NCBI RefSeq assembly: GCF_036711975.1
Contig: NC_091968.1
Location: forward strand, 1,860,001 to 1,924,000
DNA length: 64,000 bases
Origin: Onthophagus taurus
Taxonomy: Eukaryota > Arthropoda > Insecta > Coleoptera > Scarabaeidae
Direction of reading: 5' to 3'
Within the stretch, counting starts at the first letter, position 1. Each line of letters begins with the position of its first letter. Both the position numbers and the translations under genes were made by a program. The notes beneath the pieces are model-generated. The model saw only the letters and a program-made list of their open reading frames with translations, searched no databases and had not been told where the DNA came from. Shown in pieces: positions 42,601 through 54,900 of this stretch.

Positions 42601-45600
42601 TAAAATGCTTGCTTTACATAATAGGTCTTAAAGGTTGCAATAATTCCTTGGTCCAGTGACACATTAGAGCAAAATAAAAAAGTTACGCGGTCTTTGGCTG
42701 TTTTAAACAAACTGACCGTTTTATAGGATCCTCCATATTCCATACCTGATTTTCCATTTTCAATTATTTTAGCTATTTTTGCTGGAAATTCTTGATCCAA
42801 TTTCATCCTTAATCTTTATACAATGTAGCGCGTCTTTGTAAAAATCCATTCATCCATTCCATACTTGCAGAAAATTCAAATTTGGTTCTTTTCTGGGCTG
42901 ACATTTATGATAGAATTTCTTTAATCTGGTTGTAGCAAAGTCCGTTGAGTATTAGTTATAAGATACTTATAAGTTATAAAGAAATGAAGTTATGGTACTT
43001 CCAAGTTTCGAAAAGGTAACGTGCCATAGTAAAGTGACCAAACGTTCTAGACAGCCGTACTTGGCACCAAAACATACTCCATCATGTTGCTTAAGCATGT
43101 TCTGAATCCTAAATTGATATCTCAAAAATCGAGTGTTCTCTGATTTTTTGAACAAATGTCTGCTGGAGCAGATTTTTCTAGAAAAATTCGAATAACTCGA
43201 GAGCGGCAGAATCAATTTGCAAAAAGTAAAGTCATTCATAAACCTTGAAAACAGACAAATCCAAATATGTAAAAATATACAGGGTGTTCCATTTAAAAAA
43301 ATAAAGTAGGTGGCGACTTCCGGTATAATCGGTAGTGTTAGATATTTGAAAATATTTTAGTCGAAGAGAACGCAATTGATAATACTTAAATCTGAATTTT
43401 CAAATTTGTATTTTGGCCAGAACCCTTTAAAGTTCTAATGGACGGTCGTCGTGGATGACCCTGTATAAAATATAATATTAATATAATAATAATATTTGTA
43501 TTAATAATTATTTAAACACTAAACAAGTGTTATTAAACTCAAGAAATAAAGAGTTAAAACTATAACTAATACTAGAGATATTCTAAGCGTGAATGTTGTC
43601 TTAAGAGACGCAGGACTAAACCCGAATGTTTCTGGTTCTAGGTTTAGTGTTAGTTCTTCTTTTCTTTCAATAAAAATATACCTCAATCTAACGCTAAACA
43701 ATATTTACAACTAACACTAGACCTGGAACTAGAAACATTCGGGTTTAGCCGCATGTCTCTCAATACGGCTAAACCCTACTTTTATTTCAGTAAAAGTAGA
43801 CAACAATTTACCGCGTAATGTAATAATGTAATAACACACTATCACTAGAACTAACACAAGACTTAGAACTAGAATCATTCGGGTTTAGCTGTCTTGAGAC
43901 GCACAGCTAAACCCGAAGCTTTCTAGTTCTAGGTCTAGTGTTAGTTCTAGTTTTACACTAGCATTGCTACTATGTAGAACTAACACTATACCTAGAACAT
44001 AATCATTTGGGTTTAGCGTCTCTAAAGATAGAGATTTAGATACCCGAATGATTCTAGTTCTAAGTCTCGTAAAAACCTGTAACTTTCTAGTTCTAGTTTA
44101 ACACTAGCAACTAGACCTAGAATTATTTGAGTTTAGCCGCACGTATCTAAAGAATGCTAAACAAGAATGATGCTAGTTCTTGGTTTAACGCTGTATAATA
44201 ATTAAAAACTAGAATTAACACTAGACCTAGAAATAGAAACATTTGGGTTTAGCCGGTTAAACCCGAAACTTTCTAATTGTAGGTCTAGTGTTAGTTCTAG
44301 TTTTACACTAGCACTGTTACTATGTAAAACTAACACTGCGTTTCTAGTATTGATCCGTTACATCGAGGTTTTACTGTAATGTCAAATTATATGGACATGG
44401 ACCAAGGACATGTATGTGTATGTAGTTTCATGTGAGGTTGGTTAAACCACAGGTGGTATAACTAAAGCACTTGGGCCCCAACGGTCTCTTTGTACATCCT
44501 CACGGTTTACTTCGGCCATGTGTAGGTCTATTTGGAGGAGTGAAAGATGTTCGAAGATGGCATCCGATTAGGCTGATACCGTTTCTCGCCTCGCCTTCAG
44601 CCGGGCTGGTACTCCAACGCCCAGCAATTTGAAGACGACCCCCAAGCCGGGCTGGTACTCCAACGCCCAGAAACTTGGGTGCATGGCTGAGTACCGCTCA
44701 AAGAGCGCAGACGCGCTTTCAACCCGTTTTTACGTTCACAACCTCCAACTACACATGTATCTGACGACAACCAGAGATGTCAGACTGGTTGCCGGGACCG
44801 ACGGCTTAACGTCCCCTCCGAAGGACGGGGAGGCGACTCGGCGTGTGTTCACTGGGAATCGAACCCAGGACGCCGGCGTGGTAGCCCGAGAGCTTACCAC
44901 GGGGCCATTCGCCCCCTGGACCAAGGACAGTACTTAATATTATATTCTGTGTCAAGGACAGTAGAATCTAACAGGACTGCGACATCCATTGTATTTTGGT
45001 AGTCTACTACGGGTTGGTTGCCCGCACTCTATGTCACACTATTTGCCACGCCTGGTAACTGTCTGTGTTTTTAGAAGTTATATGATAGACATTAATACGT
45101 CTAAAAACATAAAACTTCAAAAATAATATGAATATGTCTAGGATATAACCTTTAAAAATACACAGCAAACGCATAGACCATAACAACAGCTGGGCGTGGA
45201 AAATGGTGTAACGTAGTTTGCGGGCAGGTTGTCACAACAATGGATGTAGCAGTCCTGTTAGATTCTACTGTACTTGGACATAGACAAAGTAAGTAGGTAC
45301 GCTTTGGTTTCTATGGAAATATACTTTTGTGTATTGCTTCGTAAGTGAAATTCTCTGTATAAATAAAAACATAGAAATGTCAATTCTGTCAATGACGTCA
45401 CAGCAAGGCCTTTGCGGGGGGATACGTTCCTAGGGAGTTGGATAACCTTATACAGTATATTTACTCAACGGACCTTGTGGTTGTAGATACTTAATGCCAT
45501 CTGCTTGATACTATTTCCATTAGCTGGTATTCGTTTTTGAGACATATCCTCTATCTATACTACCACAGCCTTTCCCATTTTCAGCTTTAAAATATGTCTT

Positions 45601-48160
45601 GTGCGTATGAAGCACTTAATTTTGTCCCAGCAATAACAGATTTTCTGACCGCGTCCTCAGTTTTGTCCTTGGTTTGAGCGCAAAGACATTCAGGGGTTGT
45701 GGTGGGTAGAAATGGGGTTTTAGAAATCATTAATTAGATTAATATTGAATTAGGTATAAACTTTGAAAGATAGTTAAAAGTATTATCTTTATACAGGTGT
45801 CTCACGTAACTGGTTCGTTAGAACTTTTTCAGGTTCCACTATTTGTAGAGATTTGAAATTTTGGTAGCATGGGTTGTTCATTCGGAACTTTCGATCTAAA
45901 ATATTTTCAAGATGGCCGCCACTTTTGGTCTACCGGAAGTAGACCATAACTTCGCTATTTTAAATGGAATGCTATAGTTTTTATTACACCGTTTAATTGT
46001 ACGTAAAAAAATAGGTTGATTTTGATAAAAGTTATTGGTACCTAGCGTTTTTCATTTTCGAGTTATTTTGGTTTTAAGCTTTTTTTTGGTAAATTTCAAC
46101 ATGCTCTTTAAAACTTCATATCTCAGCCTACGTTCATTCAAAAAAGATCTACGTTGGCACGATTACTCTTCAGATGTTGTCAAATAGATTGTCATTTGTT
46201 GTATCCGAGTATCTTATACAGGCTGGTCATAAATTGAATTACTGTTTCTCCATATTCAATGGCGAGAAAGTCGAAAATTTTAAATGGAACGCCCCATATT
46301 TTTTTAGCCAATCAGGAAGAGAATTTAATTCTCTACAAATTATCTATAAACATTCTCATACCTATTTATTGTAGTTTGCCTCATATTGCGAAATTTATTA
46401 AAACATGCACGAAATCCAGGCTTTTTATTAGAAAGCTATGGATTTTTGACAGTTTTTGGTCCATGTTTGTATTATTGTTATCATTAGTTACATTTGACGA
46501 CGGGTGTAAGTCATTGAACATCATGGTAAAAAAATCATGGTATTCCAACGCCGATATTTGAAATTTATTTTGTATTGATGGCGAATGTAATAAACTTTTG
46601 GACAGGACGTGTCGAACACTTAATGAGAGATGCTTAACAAACCTAACGCCCATCACAAGGAAAAATTTCTTAGTTCTGGATATATCGAGAAAAAAGAAAT
46701 CGCATATTTCCGGTCACCAGTGATGAAGACAACGAAATAAATATTTTACCGTGTTTCATTGCATTTCCAAATTCAATTTTATAACAAATTTATATTATAA
46801 ATTTATATTTTTATTGAAATCTAATTTTTATCATTAACTTTTTGTTTTAATAGTTTAATTTATTTGATCTTCTGGTTGCTTTTGTTGGTAAGTACAAGCT
46901 AGTAAACTAAAAGATTATCAATCGTAGTTAATAGTACAAATAATAATATAAATAAATTAAACAAAAAACTGTCAAAATGTCATGGCCTTCTAATAAAAAT
47001 ACAAACGGTTTCCTGCATGTTTTGATAAATTTACGAATATAAGAGAAACTACAATAAATAGGTATAGGAATGTTTATAGATAAATTGTAGAGAATTAAAT
47101 TCCCTTTCGTGTAGGCTAATAAAAAATGGGGTGTTCCATTTAAAATTTTCGACTTTCTCCCCATTGAATATGTAGAAACGGTAATTCAATTGTTGACCAT
47201 CCTGTATAAGATATTCTGATACAATATATGACAATCTATTTGACAGCATCGGAAGAGTAATCGTGCCAATTTAGAGCTTTTTTGAAAGAACGTTGGCTGG
47301 GATATAGGGTTTTAAAGAGCATGGTGAAATTTGCCAAAAAAATCTTAAAATCAAAATAACTCGAAAACGAAAAACGTTAGGTACCAATAACTTTTATGAA
47401 AGTCAACATATTTTTTTACGTACAATTAAAAGGTGTAATAAAAACTATAGCATTCCATTTAAAATAACGAAGTTATGGTCTACTTCCGGTAGACCGGAAG
47501 TGGCAGCCATCTTGAAAATATTTTAGATCGAAAGTTCTGACTGAACAACCCTTACTACCAAAATTTCAAAACTGTACGAATACTGGAACCTAAAAAAGTT
47601 CTAACGAACCAGTTACGTGAGACACCTGTATAAAAAAAAATTGTTATACCTGAACCATTCCTTAATTCTAAAAATTATAAAATTTTTTCGTATTTCAATC
47701 CTAATTATTTAATTTTCGTTTTAGATCTATTTTATGGACAGCTGAAGAAGAGGGTTTAATCGGCGCCGAAGCGTACTTTAAACGCCATCAATCAGAAAAT
47801 GATAAATTAACCTTGTTAATGGAATCGGATGAGGGTACTTTCACCCCGCTCGGTCTTGAATTTCGCGGCTCCAACGACGCTGCTTGCATTCTCCAGGAAA
47901 TTTTAAAGCTTCTTAAACCGATCAATGCGACTCAATTAAAACGCGGAGATAGCGTCGGTTCCGATATTTCTATATGGGATAAAACCGACGTCCCAACGGC
48001 TGCTTTACTGAATAAGAATGAGAAATACTTTTGGTATCATCACACAGATGCTGATACAATGGATGCTTTAAATTCGGATGATTTGGATAAATGTACGGCG
48101 GTTTGGGCTACTGTTTCTTATATAGTTGCTGATTTAAGTATTGATTTACCTAGAAAATAA
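39631..48160 (+). CDS. Carboxypeptidase Q-like M28 metallopeptidase
   Basis: A secreted zinc dipeptidase-type enzyme of peptidase family M28 (plasma glutamate carboxypeptidase/CPQ group). Exons: 39631-40004, 40065-40215, 40268-40758 and 47725-48160, 1452 nt, 483 residues (human CPQ 472). The start is the ATG at 39631; the frame is open a little further up, but only from GTG. Residues 1-19 form a signal peptide (MRLTIIITILFIVTKQIIG). Other landmarks are LGLGYSVGTPPGG and the protease-associated region with DYQPGVPKIPAAAITVEDA. The metal and catalytic residues lie in VVSGHIDSWDVGQGALDD (His ~300, Asp ~312), WTAEEEG (Glu pair ~345), MESDEGTF (~373) and WYHHTDADTMD (His ~448), so the active site is complete. 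Intron 3 is 7.0 kb and full of transposons. A phase-matched alternative first exon lies 6 kb upstream. Confidence 0.92.
40759..42009. other. CPQ intron 3, first part, with a ~95-bp direct repeat
   Basis: The block CCTTAAACAATAARAAYAGTAAC...TTATTTGGTTGG, then ATTTTCACAG, occurs at about 41441-41540 and again at about 41840-41935, 398 bp apart. No gene is recognised. Confidence 0.6.
42010..42330 (+). pseudogene. Tc1-type transposase fragment
   Basis: VTFKRGGSLVMIFSGGVRN, LHFIDGILTANGCINILK and FIFQEDNDSKHTALDSRL correspond to the central catalytic part of Tc1 transposases (the second Asp lies in QxDNDxKHT). Both ends are lost. Confidence 0.75.
42340..42820 (-). pseudogene. Tigger/pogo-type transposase fragment
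   Basis: The minus strand reads EFPAKIAKIIENG, KDRVTFLFCSN, then after a deletion SLDQGIIATFKTYYVKQAF, and further on a WSECVKNKNHVQ/GVEGFNDIIFADTDDF-like tail. The MDQGVIATFKxYY motif marks pogo/Tigger/jerky proteins. A Tigger-like terminal repeat lies at about 44348. Confidence 0.65.
42821..43540. other. CPQ intron 3, unassigned part
   Basis: It includes TACAGGGTGTTCCATTTAAA at about 43278, a single CAGGGTG-type element end without an identified partner. No gene is recognised. Confidence 0.4.
43545..44345. repeat. CTAG-rich palindromic repeat array, degraded
   Basis: About six hairpin units, several with truncated centres, for example GGGTTTAGCTGTCTTGAGAC followed by GCACAGCTAAACCCGAAG. 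It ends at the Tigger-like terminus. Confidence 0.8.
44348..44376. mobile_element. Tigger/pogo terminal repeat relic
   Basis: GATCCGTTACATCGAGGTTT followed by TACTG is one base from the end of the Tigger relic at 53535 (CCGTTATATCGAGGTTTTAC) and matches the CAGTAAAACCTCGAT consensus on the other strand. Confidence 0.65.
44440..44925 (-). mobile_element. tRNA-derived SINE
   Basis: On the minus strand the head reads as a tRNA-like Pol III promoter: the A box TGGCCCCGTGGT (44896-44907) and the B box GGTTCGATTCC (44855-44865) in proper spacing. Then follows a conserved body, TCCGAAGGGGACGTTAAGCC in mirrored form (near 44800-44825). The tail contains a 24-bp segment twice (CTGGGCGTTGGAGTACCAGC, copies 46 bp apart). 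The head does not close into a clean acceptor stem, so it is a SINE and not a tRNA gene. Confidence 0.75.
44926..45793. other. CPQ intron 3, unassigned part
   Basis: The 34-bp stretch GATAACCTTATACAGTATAT...CAACGGACCT (45441-45474) occurs inverted with one change at 62860-62893, so it is part of a dispersed element. AACAGGACTGCGACATCCAT near 44970 and ATGGATGTAGCAGTCCTGTT near 45240 also form an inverted pair. Confidence 0.5.
45794..47628. mobile_element. Large foldback element with ~690-bp arms, CAGGTGTCTCACG ends
   Basis: It is bounded by TA, with ends CAGGTGTCTCACGTAACTGG and the complement. The arms (about 45794-46490 and 46935-47628) mirror each other almost throughout, for example AGTAGACCATAACTTCG and its complement, and ATTGTCATTTGTTGTATC against the block at 47215. 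The loop is about 440 bp. A third, internally deleted copy of one arm lies at 63645-64000. Open frames inside it are short and mirrored, not genes. Confidence 0.85.
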
Positions 48161-48998
48161 AAGAAATTATGATTATTAATAAAATCGATTAAATGGAATG
48201 TTTTAATTTAATTAGGAAAAGTAGAAAATTAAGGGTTAAAAAAGTTTGATTTCAAATAATAAACAGTTTCTTTTTATTATATGATACAAATTATAAACAA
48301 ATACTTCGTTAAGCGTGTATTTTAGTTCAAATTCATTTTTTTTTTTAAATAATTTTAAAATGTTAATTTTTATTCGGTTTTAGTTTAAAATAGAAATTCC
48401 TTTTCATGCGGTGAGCTTTTCCCGTCTTCTTTGAATCTTTCTAGTTACATACATCCCATTAATTTATTAATTATTTATTACCAAATAATTACTTTATTTC
48501 CGTTTAATTAACTTTTAAGATTTCATTTAGTTTTATATAGAAATTGACACTACACACTTTTTCCGATCCATTTCTTTTACAATTCTCGTAATTTTTTCCT
48601 TGAAATGACGATAGACAAAAACATATCTACAAACTAAATTCTTCTCAATGTACAATTGAATATACATACTCCTATAACATAATTTTTTTCACAATAAAAC
48701 ACGGATCAATTTTTTTTTTAATTAAATTGTCCACAAGTAGTAGGTAAAGAAAAAAAAACAAACAATAAATTAATAATAACGTTAAAAAGACCGAAATTGA
48801 AATAAATTTTGTTTCTGTGCGGTTAGAAATTTAATTTAAATCTTTTAATATTATTTTTTATTAATATGTTTTAAGGGAGGAAATTTAGGGGACTTTATCG
48901 TGATAATTCTTTTTTGTTTGTTTTTCTTGTCATAAATTCAAATAACTTATACGAACGCTTCCTTTTTAATAATTCCTTTTTCTTCTTTTTTTGTTTGT
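48161..48998. other. Tail-to-tail interval of the peptidase and importin genes
   Basis: Very A+T-rich, with AATAAA-type signals on both strands (for example near 48259). It presumably holds the 3' UTRs of both genes. No repeat is recognised. Confidence 0.5.
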
Positions 48999-51900
48999 TT
49001 AAAATTGAAATCCTCCCATCGGAACCGATTGATCCGAACTAAAATTGTATTGTTGTTGTTCCACGTCCACCGAAGGGGCCACTCTAGCGTCTTCTTCTTC
49101 TGTACCAAAGTAATGTTCGATAATTTCAAACGCTTTTTGGTAAATTTCAATGTTTTCGTGCGACTGAAGGAACTCTATTTTATCTAGGCCTTAAAAAGTT
49201 CCAAATTAATCATAAACTTAATTAAAATGAATTAAATTTATTTACCATAACACTCCTCAACCAAAACCGCGTATCTATTCGTTCCCGAATGAATTTTAGC
49301 ATCCTGATCTCCTAACCTTAAAATATTCTCTAATCCGTTCAGAGCGACCTGAACAATCTTGATATCCATAACCGTTAATAAATCGCAAAGAGGTCGTATA
49401 CACCCTTGATCGACTAAATATCGTATTTGATCCGGGGTTCCACCACTCGTTGCGTTCGTAATCGCCCAAGCGGCCTCTTTACGCGTCTTAAACTCGGCTT
49501 TACTCATCAAATCAATCAACAACGGGAAAATATTCGCATCAAGAACCGCTTGGATTTGCTGCCGATTTCCCGCTGTGATATTACTCAACGTCCAACACGC
49601 CTCTTTCCGTACCGTTTCTTTAAACGAATTGAGTAGGCTTTGTAAACATGGTAATGCCCCACAATTTAGAATAACCTGCGTTTGTAAATCATCCCCGGTA
49701 ACAATGTTTCCTACGGCTCTCAAAGCAGCGGAGACTACGTTGGGTTGTTGGTGCATTAAAAGTTCTACAAGACGTCTACAAACTCCCGCGTCGATTACAG
49801 TTTGGATTTTATCGTTCGGTCCGTCCGATAAATAACTTAAGGCCCAGCACGTATCCGATAAAACGTCGGCGTCCGAGTGAAATAGCAACCTGGCTAGCAC
49901 CGGAAGTGTTGGGGATACTTTTACGAATTCTGGGGGTGGATTTTTACCACGACATAAATTCGATAAAGCCCAAACAGCGTTTCGTGTCATTGTTAATCGA
50001 TTTGATTTATCCAATAATCTAGATTTAAAAAAAAAATTAATTTATTTTTTATGAAAAGTTAATATTTACCGTCAATTATGGGAATCACATGTTTCTTAAA
50101 ATTATAAAAACTCGGAAATATCCGACGTGATTAACATAATGAGATGTACAATGATCAAGAGAAAAAACAAGAGATAGCATCCACTTTTTAAAAAGAAGCT
50201 ATTAAGTCTGAAGTAACACCAGTATCTTTCAAAGTCAAACTTCCTAAGAATCTAAAACACCTTCAATTTGAAATGGAAAAAAGATTGATGAAGAAATATA
50301 TCATAAAACTTTATGGCAGCTTAATCGAACACGATACCTTACTTAAACTAATTCTTAAGAAACTCGCCACACCCTGGGGTTCCGTGAATCGTTTTAAAAA
50401 TCATATTGATGAAAACAATGACACCGATACAAATCAAATCGCCCCAAAAGAAAATAAGCACTAAGTGTACATACAGGGTGGTTCAAATTCGATGTCCGAA
50501 TATGCTAACTCGAAAACTATAAGAGTTAGAAGAAAAGTAGCTGACATGTCATGATCTCGTTTTTTAAGAAACTACTAATGCCGAAAACCTCATAGCGCTA
50601 TCGTCTTTTGTTTTTCCGCTAGAGGCCAAAATTGAAAATATCGTAAAACCCGCAAATGTAATTATCTTGGTTATTATTATAGGTGGAGTATTATAACTAA
50701 GACATTATATGGACACTTTTTACAGAGAATTTAATGACGTAGTCAAAAAAATTTTGTCGGTTTTAGATTTTGAGATATTATCACAATTTTCGTTTTTTTA
50801 AATGGAAACAACCACTGATTATTCGCTTAATAAATTCGTTATTTTTTTCTGATTACAAAAATATAGGGTTTGACAGGTCTATTTCTTATTGTTTTAGAAT
50901 AAAACTAAAAATAAACTTTTCTTTTAGTGTTGTCGAAGAAATTAAATTTACAGTTTCCTGTAAATTACGGTTCTATAACTAAAAATTAAAAAAACATATT
51001 TTTGATATTTGAAACAAATATATTTGTTGAACTGTTTAATCTATATATGTTTTACACAAAAGTTGGAATAGATTGCATTATTTCACATTGTTTATTACGA
51101 TTTAATATTATTTTTAAATGACTTAATAAATTATCGATAGATGGCGCTCATATGTTGTTTTTTTTTAATTCAAGTAAATAGCAACATTTGTTTGTATTCA
51201 AAAATTTTCTGAAGTGTCACTTTAAAAATCCCGGTTTTAAGATCAATTACAAAAATTTTAAAACGTTTGTCATGTTAGAATGTTACATATTAAAAAATTA
51301 TTTGTTTTTAAATACCAGAACTTATATTCGTATTTAATTGCTAACTTTTTAGATTTTACCTACCGCCCCGTAACTTACAGGAAACTGTAAATTTAATTTC
51401 CTCGACGACACTAGATGGAAATTTTATAAAAAAGATTTATTTTTAGTTTTATTCTAAAACAATAAGAAATAGACCTGTCGAACCCTATATTTTTGTAATC
51501 AGAAAAAAATAACGAATTTAATAAGCGAATAATCAGTGGTTGTTTCCATTTAAAAAAACGAAAATTCTCATGATATCTCAAAATCTAAAACCGAAAAATT
51601 TTTTTTGACTATGTCATGAAATTCTCTGTAAAAAAGTGTCCATATAATGTCGTAGTTATAATACTCCACCTATAATAATAACCAAGATAATTGCGCTTAT
51701 TGGTTTTACGATATTTTCAATTTTGGCCTCTAGGGGAAAAACAAAAGACGATAGCGCTATGAGGTTTTGGGCATTAGCAGTTTCTCGAAAAACGAGATCA
51801 TGACATGTAAACTACTTTTTTTCTAACTCTTATAGTATTCCGAGTTAGCCTATTCGGACATCGAATTTAAACCACCCTGTACAGGGTGTCCAAGTTTCGA

Positions 51901-54900
51901 TGGGTTTTTAGGGTATCTCAGTTATTATGAAAGATAGAAAGTTGCGGCTTTCGCGAACTTGAGCTACTTTATTGTGAAACTTACAATGGCGCAAACCAAA
52001 TTTTCATAGACCTCTTCGTTTTTGATATACAGGGAGTGTTTAAAAATTTACCATTTTCAGACACCTCCTGTATCCCGGCTATCCGGAAACGTAAAAACGG
52101 GTTCTAATAGATTTTTTCACGTAGAATCCAATGGTGCACGTAGAATTTTTCTAGTCATCACGGTTTTTGAGTTATAAAGAGCGAAGTATTTTACAAGTTG
52201 ACTATTCAGTATTTGATTTGTGTTTATAACTCAAAAACCGTGATGACTAGAAAAATTCTACGTACACCATTGGATTCCACGTGAAAAAATCTATTAGAAC
52301 CCATTTTTACTTTTTTACTAAGTTTCCGGATAGCCGAGATACAGGAGGTGTCTCAAAATCTTAAATTTCAAACACTCCCTGTATATCAAAAACGAAGAGG
52401 GCTATGAAAATTTGGTTTGTGCCATTGTAAGTTTCACAAAAAAGTAGCTCAGGTTCGCGAAAGCCGCAACTTTCTATCTTTCATAATAACTGAGATACAA
52501 TGCAAACCCATCGAAATTTGGACACCCTATACTAAAAAATAGAGGAGGTATGCTGAAAAAGTAATGCTAATCCGCAGTGCATTATATGCAGGAAATTTCT
52601 TCCATCTGAAAGTCCTTCCCAGCTGGAGCCATAGAGCTGGCTCCAGCTGAGATGCGGCGACATTTAGAATCTGTTCATGGGGACCTTAAAGAAAAAAATT
52701 TTGAATTTTTCAAGCGAAATTGTGATGAACTTGTAAAGTAAAAAACATTTATGGTTCAAACCACAAAAACAATTAATAAAAAAGCAACTGAGGCTTCTTA
52801 CTTGGTCAGTTATCAAATAGCTCAACGCGGTGAAGCCTACTCAATTGCGGAAAATCTTGTAAAACTTTGCGCTATGGAGATGGTAAAATGTATGTTCTGT
52901 AATAGAGGTTCCTGATTTTTCTACTGCCATACAAAGTAGCGTTGGAGGAGAAGTAGCCGAAGAAGATATATTACAATGGCTAGAAATGGATGAAGGTGAT
53001 CTTGGTTATCATATTATGACGGAACATGAAATAGCTGATGAAGTGATGATGGTGGATAACGACTTTGAAAGCGAGGAAAATGAAAGATTCCCAAACATTT
53101 CCGTAATTTTAGGGAGTTAATCGTAAAAGAATAACAAACTTCAAAAGTGCAAACAAAACTTGATTGTTTTTTTAAAAAAGCATTGCCAACCACAAGCGCT
53201 TCGACATCTAGTACATAATATCATTTTATAACCAGAGTATACACATATCAGAAGTAAAGTGTTTCGTTTAACTAATATGTATAGGTATATAAATAAAAAA
53301 ATATATAAGACATATCTTCATTCATTTTATATTTGATAGCAAACAATTGACATTATATACCTCTTGCTGATCTTAGAATAACCCTCAATTGTGGTAAGTA
53401 TTAAAGTTTCATATTTGCCTTACAACAGAAAAAAACGTATTCGGAACTGTTTTTCTATATAACGGACTTTCGGCAGTTTCGGCTATAACGGACACCCCCT
53501 CCCCCGTATTAATCCGTTATATCGAGGTTTTACTGTATTATCTTTTAATTTATTTTTTATGGATTTAAGGCTTTTCCATTGTTGAGCTTGAAAAGAATTA
53601 TTCATTTGTAATTTCTTTTCTGTTTTCATGAAAGTAATAAGGTCATTTTTTATGTTTGAATATTCAGGGTTGCCTTTAATAATATTATCAAACTCTATGG
53701 TTGTATCTAACTCTATGTATATAGATTAGGCTTTGGAGTTTGTGAGAATTTGTAACCTCTATTAAGTAGTTTACTTTCTTCATTTGTAAATTTGATTTAT
53801 GTGATATTCTTAATTTGTTCACCATTATTGCTTGCTTTGTTGTTTCTAACATTTTTGAAAAGAAAGATTTGCTTAAATAAATATTTTCCAATTATATAGA
53901 TTCGGCTGGTGATGACCTAATGTAAAAGTCGAAACCGGTAACGACGAAATTTATAAATAAAGCAGGAAAGAAGTTTTTTAAAGCGTTTTCTTAATTTTAA
54001 CACTTAACCAAAGAATCCTCAGCAATACATAAATGATACAAAACACAACATAGACTTTAGTTGTATATCTTTGCTAAAAAATGTCAAAAAATCCAAAGAG
54101 TTTGACCCAAAAAAAATCCCATTTGCTCAATGATGTTACTGTATTAAATAATCATAGGTTTTATCTTAAACTTTTTCACAGAGTCTTTGTAAGTTTTTTA
54201 AAAAGTTATTCTTCAGTGTTTGCTATCTTACAATTGCTGTATCAAATATTATGTAACAGGTAAATGGGTCATCCATATTGGTATATTATATGTGTTTTTA
54301 AAAAATAAACAATGTTTATACTCCAATATATTTTATAAATTTATTAACTCTACCGGTTTCGACCTAGACCATTGTTAGGAGTCTATAAGGTTTTAAACGT
54401 TCAAAAATACAATTAAGTTAAAGATAAATTAAAAGCAATATAAATTAAAATTAACAAGCAATATTTTCACAATAAAAATCTCTTCAGAATCTATAACATA
54501 CTCTCAGAGAGATTACATTATATAGAACTTAATGAAATAATCGCAGAATCCGGAATAAATCGGAAATAAAGAACACAAAACCAATACTATAAAAGAAAAC
54601 AGACTTTAATAAACAGAAGAAAATTGAGAACTTGAGAAGGGAGAAACAACAATTAGAAAACAATAACGAACCTGTCACCACACACACCTTTCACGACCGT
54701 ATCACCAACCTCACCGACGTCATATTCACTCAAGAAGAAGAAAACATACTCCAAAAAGGACATAAATACGCCACCCCCCAAAACACACAATTAAATATAC
54801 TAGCCTTCGAATTAGAGGACATCGCCAAAGGACACCCCAACGAAACTGAAATAAGAAGTGACTTTATTGAATTTTTGAGGAAAGCTGAAAAAAGAACCAA

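Noticed and set aside
44840..44917. Possible tRNA gene on the minus strand
   Set aside because: The A and B boxes are present, but the 5' and 3' ends do not form a seven-pair acceptor stem, and the sequence continues into a SINE body.
46174..46656. Open frames in the foldback at 45794-47628
   Set aside because: The same frames appear mirrored in the other arm (46928-47249). They reflect inverted arms and have no protein homology.
50273..50464. 63-codon frame with a Lys-rich sequence
   Set aside because: No family recognised, no splice or promoter context, and it lies within an intron crowded with transposons. Noted as unassigned only.
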